A stretch of 15,915 nt of DNA from Desulfobacteraceae bacterium (GTDB lineage Bacteria; Desulfobacterota; Desulfobacteria; Desulfobacterales; Desulfatirhabdiaceae): positions 1-15,915 of the forward strand of contig DAIEFO010000016.1 of NCBI GenBank assembly GCA_027325475.1, read 5' to 3'. Positions 13,912 through 15,915 of the stretch are shown one piece after another; position 1 is the first letter of the stretch, and every line of letters begins with the position of its first letter. The notes under the pieces are model-generated. The model made no database searches, was not told where the DNA came from, and saw only the letters and a list, made by a program, of their open reading frames with translations. Both the position numbers and the translations under genes were made by a program.

Positions 13912-14916
13912 ATGATGACACAGATCGATTTTTCCGAGATTGAGGGAATCCGGGTGGGACATGCCCAGAACCTGGCGGCAGCCACTGGTTGTACGGTTGT
14001 GATCTTTGACAGCGGTGCAACCGCAGGGGTAGATGTCCGGGGTGGCGCGCCGGGTACGCGGGAAACCGATCTGCTGAATCCTGTCAATCTGGTGCAGCAA
14101 ATCCATGCCGTCATGCTGGCCGGCGGCAGCGCCTTCGGTCTGGATGCCGCTGCCGGCGTCATGCAATATCTCGAAGAACACCATATCGGTTTCGATGTTC
14201 AGGTAACCCGCGTTCCCATTGTCTGTGCCGCTGTTCTGTTCGATCTTACGGTCGGCGACTGGCGCATCCGTCCGGACAAGGAGATGGGATACCTGGCCTG
14301 TGTAAACGCCGACAACGGGCTTTTACGTCATGGAAATGTCGGGGCAGGGGCGGGCGCCAGCGTGGGAAAAATCCTGGGGCCGCAGCGCTCCATGAAAAGT
14401 GGGCTTGGAAGCTGCGCATTTCAGGCTGGAAATTTGAAAGTCGGAGCGCTGGTAGCCGTAAATTGTCTGGGAGATGTCGTGGATCCGCTCACCGGAGAAA
14501 AAATAGCCGGACCTCTGGAAGAAGATATGCAGACGCTTGCGAATACTGAGGATATCATGCTCCAGCGTTATGCCAATACAGGTAACCTTTTCAGCGGCAA
14601 TACGACGATTGGCGTTGTAGCGACCAATGCATCACTTACTAAGTCTCAGTCAACCAAATTGGCGTCCATGTCGCAGAACGGATATGCCAGAACCATGAGA
14701 CCCGCCCACACCATGTATGATGGAGATACGATATTTGCCGTATCCGTCGGCAGTGTGGCGGCGGATTTAAGTGTTGTCGGATTTCTGGCGGCAAGGGCCA
14801 TGGAGCGTGCCGTGATCGCAGCGGTAAAAGGTGCCGAATCTCTGTGCGGTCTTAAATGCTGGTCAGATATCGTTGCAGAATCCGCCGCCGCAGATCGTGA
14901 AGCTGGCGTTGTCTGA
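13912..14916 (+). CDS. P1-family (DmpA/NylC-like) self-processing hydrolase
   Basis: 334 residues from the first of two adjacent ATGs (13912, 13915), with AGGG 4-7 bases upstream. EGIRVGHAQN at the N-terminus, CTVVIFDSGATAGVDVRGGAPGTRETD (27-53), MLAGGSAFGLDAAAGV (68-83), GNVGAGAGASVGK (141-153) and SGNTTIGVVATNASLTK (228-244) are family signatures. In this N-terminal nucleophile family the precursor cleaves itself before Ser or Thr; here that would be between Asn230 and Thr231, giving a ~230-residue alpha and a ~104-residue beta chain. Known members are L-aminopeptidase/D-esterases, beta-peptidyl aminopeptidases and nylon-oligomer hydrolases, all assembling as (alpha-beta)4. No signal peptide is present, so it is cytosolic. 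The natural substrate is unknown. It is likely co-transcribed with aroB. Confidence 0.92.
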   Translation: MMTQIDFSEIEGIRVGHAQNLAAATGCTVVIFDSGATAGVDVRGGAPGTRETDLLNPVNLVQQIHAVMLAGGSAFGLDAAAGVMQYLEEHHIGFDVQVTRVPIVCAAVLFDLTVGDWRIRPDKEMGYLACVNADNGLLRHGNVGAGAGASVGKILGPQRSMKSGLGSCAFQAGNLKVGALVAVNCLGDVVDPLTGEKIAGPLEEDMQTLANTEDIMLQRYANTGNLFSGNTTIGVVATNASLTKSQSTKLASMSQNGYARTMRPAHTMYDGDTIFAVSVGSVAADLSVVGFLAARAMERAVIAAVKGAESLCGLKCWSDIVAESAAADREAGVV

Positions 14917-14931
14917 ATGCCTGTATATAAT
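14901..14931 (+). promoter_or_regulatory. Possible promoter of the HtrA gene
   Basis: A consensus -10 TATAAT (14926-14931) lies 40 bases before the HtrA start codon. The best -35 region upstream (GCGTTG or TTGTCT area, 14906-14914) is weak or badly spaced, so activity may need an activator or another sigma factor. No terminator is visible between the P1 hydrolase stop and this site, so read-through is also possible. Confidence 0.35.
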
Positions 14932-14971
14932 CTGTTTGCTGAACTCTAAACATTTTATGAAAGGAGAATTC

Positions 14972-15915
14972 ATGTTTCCTAAACGAATCAAATTGATACT
15001 GGGTTTTATGGCTGTGTTGGTCATGGGAATGGCATCGGGGATAGCACCGCTCCCACTTGCAGCGGCTTTGGAGGGCAAAATTACAACGGCTCCCGCGCTG
15101 TCTGGTTCGCCATCGGCGGATTTAAGCACTGTCATTGCCAAAATCGCAAAGGACACCATACCGGCGGTGGCGCATATCGAGGTCACTCAGAGCCAGGAAG
15201 TCAACAACCCGCTGACACCGTTTGAAAATGATCCATTTTTTCATTATTTCTTCAATACGCCCCGGCACATGCCCAAAAAATTCAAACGGGAACTCAAAGG
15301 GCTTGGCACCGGAATGATCATGGACCCCGAGGGACATATTCTAACCAACAACCATGTGGTTCAAGGCGCTACAGACATTGATGTCCTGCTGGCGGATGGA
15401 ACTCATTACAAAGGCAGCGTTGTCGGTACGGATCCCAAAACAGATCTGGCCGTGATTCAAATCAAAGCAGATAAACCGCTTCCATACGTCACTTTTGGAG
15501 ATTCCGATAAAATGGAAGTCGGTTACTGGGTTGTCGCCATCGGCCATCCCCGTGGTCTGGATCAGACCGTTACACAGGGAATCATCAGCGCCAAACACCG
15601 CCGCGGAATTCTGGATCCCAACAGCTATCAGGATTACCTGCAGACCGACGCCGCCATCAATCCGGGGAACAGCGGCGGCCCGTTATTGAATCTCCAGGGA
15701 GAAGTCATCGGCGTGAACGCCGCCATTATGTCGGATTCTGGTGGTTTTGAAGGAATTGGATTTGCCATCCCGAGCAATATGGCGGTTCATATTGCCAGGC
15801 TGCTGATCGCACATGGCAAAGTGGTACGCGGCTGGCTTGGCGTCAGTATTCAGGATCTGACACCGGAATTGGTGAAAGCCATGAAACTGAATGTTTCCAG
15901 CGGCGCTCTCATCGC
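14972..15915 (+). CDS. htrA: DegP/HtrA-family periplasmic serine protease (3' end beyond the window)
   Basis: ATG at 14972 with AAGGAG 5 bases upstream; 314 codons are visible and the frame is open to the window end. Residues 1-32 form a signal peptide (KRIKLILGFMAVLVMGMA core, AxA-like end near LAAA). The trypsin-like domain has the catalytic triad His128 (TNNHVV), Asp158 (TDLAVI) and Ser234 (GNSGGPL), with oxyanion Gly232. An LA-loop-like insert rich in Phe (PFENDPFFHYFFNTP, 83-97) resembles that of DegP/DegQ. The first PDZ domain begins at about 285 (RGWLGVSIQDLTPELVKAM). It degrades or refolds damaged envelope proteins. Family members are ~450-500 residues with two PDZ domains, so roughly a third is missing here. 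Confidence 0.95.
   Translation, partial: MFPKRIKLILGFMAVLVMGMASGIAPLPLAAALEGKITTAPALSGSPSADLSTVIAKIAKDTIPAVAHIEVTQSQEVNNPLTPFENDPFFHYFFNTPRHMPKKFKRELKGLGTGMIMDPEGHILTNNHVVQGATDIDVLLADGTHYKGSVVGTDPKTDLAVIQIKADKPLPYVTFGDSDKMEVGYWVVAIGHPRGLDQTVTQGIISAKHRRGILDPNSYQDYLQTDAAINPGNSGGPLLNLQGEVIGVNAAIMSDSGGFEGIGFAIPSNMAVHIARLLIAHGKVVRGWLGVSIQDLTPELVKAMKLNVSSGALI

Noticed and set aside
1..15915. CRISPR array, tRNA, rRNA, insertion sequence or prophage
   Set aside because: No regularly spaced repeats, no tRNA-like cloverleaf, no transposase or phage motifs were seen on either strand.

Overview
The window looks like chromosomal DNA from a Gram-negative anaerobe. A TonB-dependent outer-membrane receptor and an exported HtrA protease show an outer membrane and periplasm, and an iron-sulfur flavoprotein of the Isf type fits an anaerobic lifestyle. 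The overall gene style suggests Desulfobacterota (sulfate-reducer-like). That placement is my inference from protein style, not from a marker gene. No rRNA, tRNA, insertion sequence, phage or CRISPR array is visible.

Left part (1-5434), minus strand: an uptake operon read right to left. It has a FecCD/BtuC-type permease, an ABC ATPase, a periplasmic binding protein, an unlisted 31-residue histidine-rich peptide, a TonB-dependent receptor, and the start of a SAM methyltransferase that is broken or runs off near the window edge. The substrate is not proven. The architecture fits a metal-chelate, corrinoid or free transition metal, and the His-rich peptide tilts it towards a metal such as Ni, Co or Zn. 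A terminator-like hairpin with seven U lies directly in front of the permease ribosome binding site, behind a hairpin-rich spacer, so this operon may be controlled by transcriptional attenuation. The first ~115 bases carry, on the other strand, what looks like a piece of a beta-barrel protein, so the left edge may be a rearrangement or an assembly chimera.

Middle part (5560-10505), minus strand: an iron-sulfur flavoprotein, a YbaK-type Cys-tRNA(Pro) deacylase, a DUF4442 hotdog protein, then bioA, bioF and bioD. A good sigma70-type promoter precedes the flavoprotein gene. The three bio genes convert pimeloyl-thioester to dethiobiotin; bioB and the pimelate-making genes are not in the window.

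Right part (10548-15915): a divergent aromatic amino acid locus. On the minus strand is one gene fusing DAHP synthase (first shikimate step) to an ACT-regulated prephenate dehydratase (committed phenylalanine step). Its 5' leader encodes a short peptide with seven phenylalanines in 26 residues, followed by two tandem intrinsic terminators. The arms fit a six-segment switch: 1:2, 3:4 and 5:6 when phenylalanine is plentiful (both terminators formed), 2:3 and 4:5 when it is scarce (both disrupted). This relay-type phenylalanine attenuator on a fusion gene is the most interesting signal in the window. On the plus strand are aroB, a P1-family (DmpA/NylC-like) self-processing hydrolase, and a DegP/HtrA protease cut by the window end.
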